A stretch of 64,000 nucleotides of DNA, taken from the NCBI RefSeq assembly GCF_910594005.1, contig NC_057816.1, positions 21,531,797 to 21,595,796 on the forward strand, read 5' to 3'. Positions 63,396 to 64,000 of this stretch are shown here, piece after piece; position 1 is the stretch's first letter, and each line of letters starts with the position of its first letter. The notes beneath the pieces are model-generated. The model saw only the letters and a program-made list of their open reading frames with translations. It was not told the origin of the DNA and did no database searches. A program made the translations under genes and the position numbers. This DNA comes from Cervus elaphus (taxonomy: Eukaryota; Chordata; Mammalia; Artiodactyla; Cervidae).

Positions 63396-64000
63396 TTTTT
63401 TTTTAAAAAAAGGAAGGGTTATATTAGCTTAGCCCATCCCTGGTAAGAAGCCATGGGCCACACGAGCCCTCAAAGCCCCAGCTTGCTGGCTCCCATCCCA
63501 CCCCATTTGCACCAGCAGGAGGCCCAGTCACTGAAGGGGGCCTGATCCACAGTCACTACTCACAACTGTGGCCACCATTCATTGGGAGCCTTGCCTGTGC
63601 CAAGCACTGTCAGCTCTGAGCATTGGTTATCTCCTTTAATCCTAACAAAACCTTGTGAGAATACGTCACTGGGATTCGGGGCTTCTGGAGCTCTCATCCA
63701 TGTGCCTGGTCTCGGGGAGTATTTGGACTTCTCAACTCTACCTAGTCCAGGTGGTGAGCTGTGGAAGCAGCCAGAGCTGCTGCCTCTGAACACACCTGCT
63801 CCCGGGGCCAGGCAGCCGGCGTCCCTGTGCCTGCCAGCAGCATGTGCGGAGGCTGGGCTCGGGGCGGGGGCCTTCAAGATGCTGGCAGGAAGGGCAGGGA
63901 GCAGGCGATACCTGGCGCCTGGGGGAGAACTGAGCGAGGTTTGACTTTCAGCTTACGGCTCCGGCAGGATCACTCCCCTGACTGTAGTCAACAGCTGAGA

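Larger units (their letters stand above)
51256..64000 (-). other. PKNOX2: PKNOX2 intron upstream of the HR1 exon (partial, at least 12.7 kb)
   Basis: No N-terminal PKNOX2 coding exon is found here, so the window ends inside this intron. Recognised elements are L2 and MIR relics, L1 3' ends, one CHR-2, one CHR-1, one Bov-tA and one BovB. From about 53.1 to 57.36 kb I recognise no transposon. The last 600 bases (63400-64000) are unique sequence without a supported feature. Confidence 0.8.

Noticed and set aside
51256..64000. Missing N-terminal PKNOX2 exons
   Set aside because: I looked on the minus strand for the Pro-rich N-terminus and for an exon end that would supply the first two bases of the split Arg codon, and found none. 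They are probably beyond the window.

Overview
This is nuclear DNA of a ruminant mammal, most likely a bovid. Three kinds of evidence support that. BovB (RTE-type) LINE copies are present at several ages. Bov-tA tRNA-derived SINEs are present on both strands. Older CHR-1/CHR-2 cetartiodactyl SINEs, L1 3' ends and ancient MIR, L2 and MER5A relics fill much of the rest. The exact species cannot be told from the sequence. No bacterial, phage or CRISPR-type system is present.

The window contains the 3' half of one protein-coding gene, PKNOX2 (PREP2), on the minus strand. It encodes a TALE-class homeodomain transcription factor that partners PBX proteins. Eight coding exons can be placed to the base: 51084-51255, 36830-37018, 23433-23562, 22888-22985, 21935-22054, 4193-4269, 3098-3276 and 1848-2074. 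Their splice phases join into one open frame of about 396 codons ending at a TAG at 1848-1850. About 76 N-terminal codons and the promoter are missing and must lie beyond position 64000. The two PBX-interaction regions (HR1, HR2) are in the 51.1 kb and 36.9 kb exons. The homeodomain is split over three exons (22.0, 4.2 and 3.2 kb). The C-terminal acidic tail is in the last exon.

Layout in coordinate order: 3' UTR (1-1847); last three coding exons (1.8-4.3 kb); a 17.7 kb repeat-rich intron; three clustered exons (21.9-23.6 kb); a 13.3 kb intron; the HR2 exon (36.8-37.0 kb); a 14.1 kb intron with the densest LINE load (38.5-43.5 kb); the HR1 exon (51.1-51.3 kb); and at least 12.7 kb of the next upstream intron, with a 4 kb stretch nearly free of recognisable young transposons and a second BovB near 62 kb. 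I found no second gene.

The most useful observations are possible regulatory and RNA-processing signals. There is an exact PBX-PREP composite site (TGATTGACAG) in a PKNOX2 intron. Three RFX-type X-box palindromes occur, one inside coding sequence. Two neighbouring exons have 5' splice sites that run straight into GU repeats. Several AT-rich, repeat-free islands look like conserved enhancers, two of them sharing the word CAGCCACTAATA. Retrotransposon observations include a BovB reverse-transcriptase fragment closed by a single nonsense codon, an inverted BovB pair, and insertions with clear target-site duplications. All conservation claims are from recognition or inference and were not computed.
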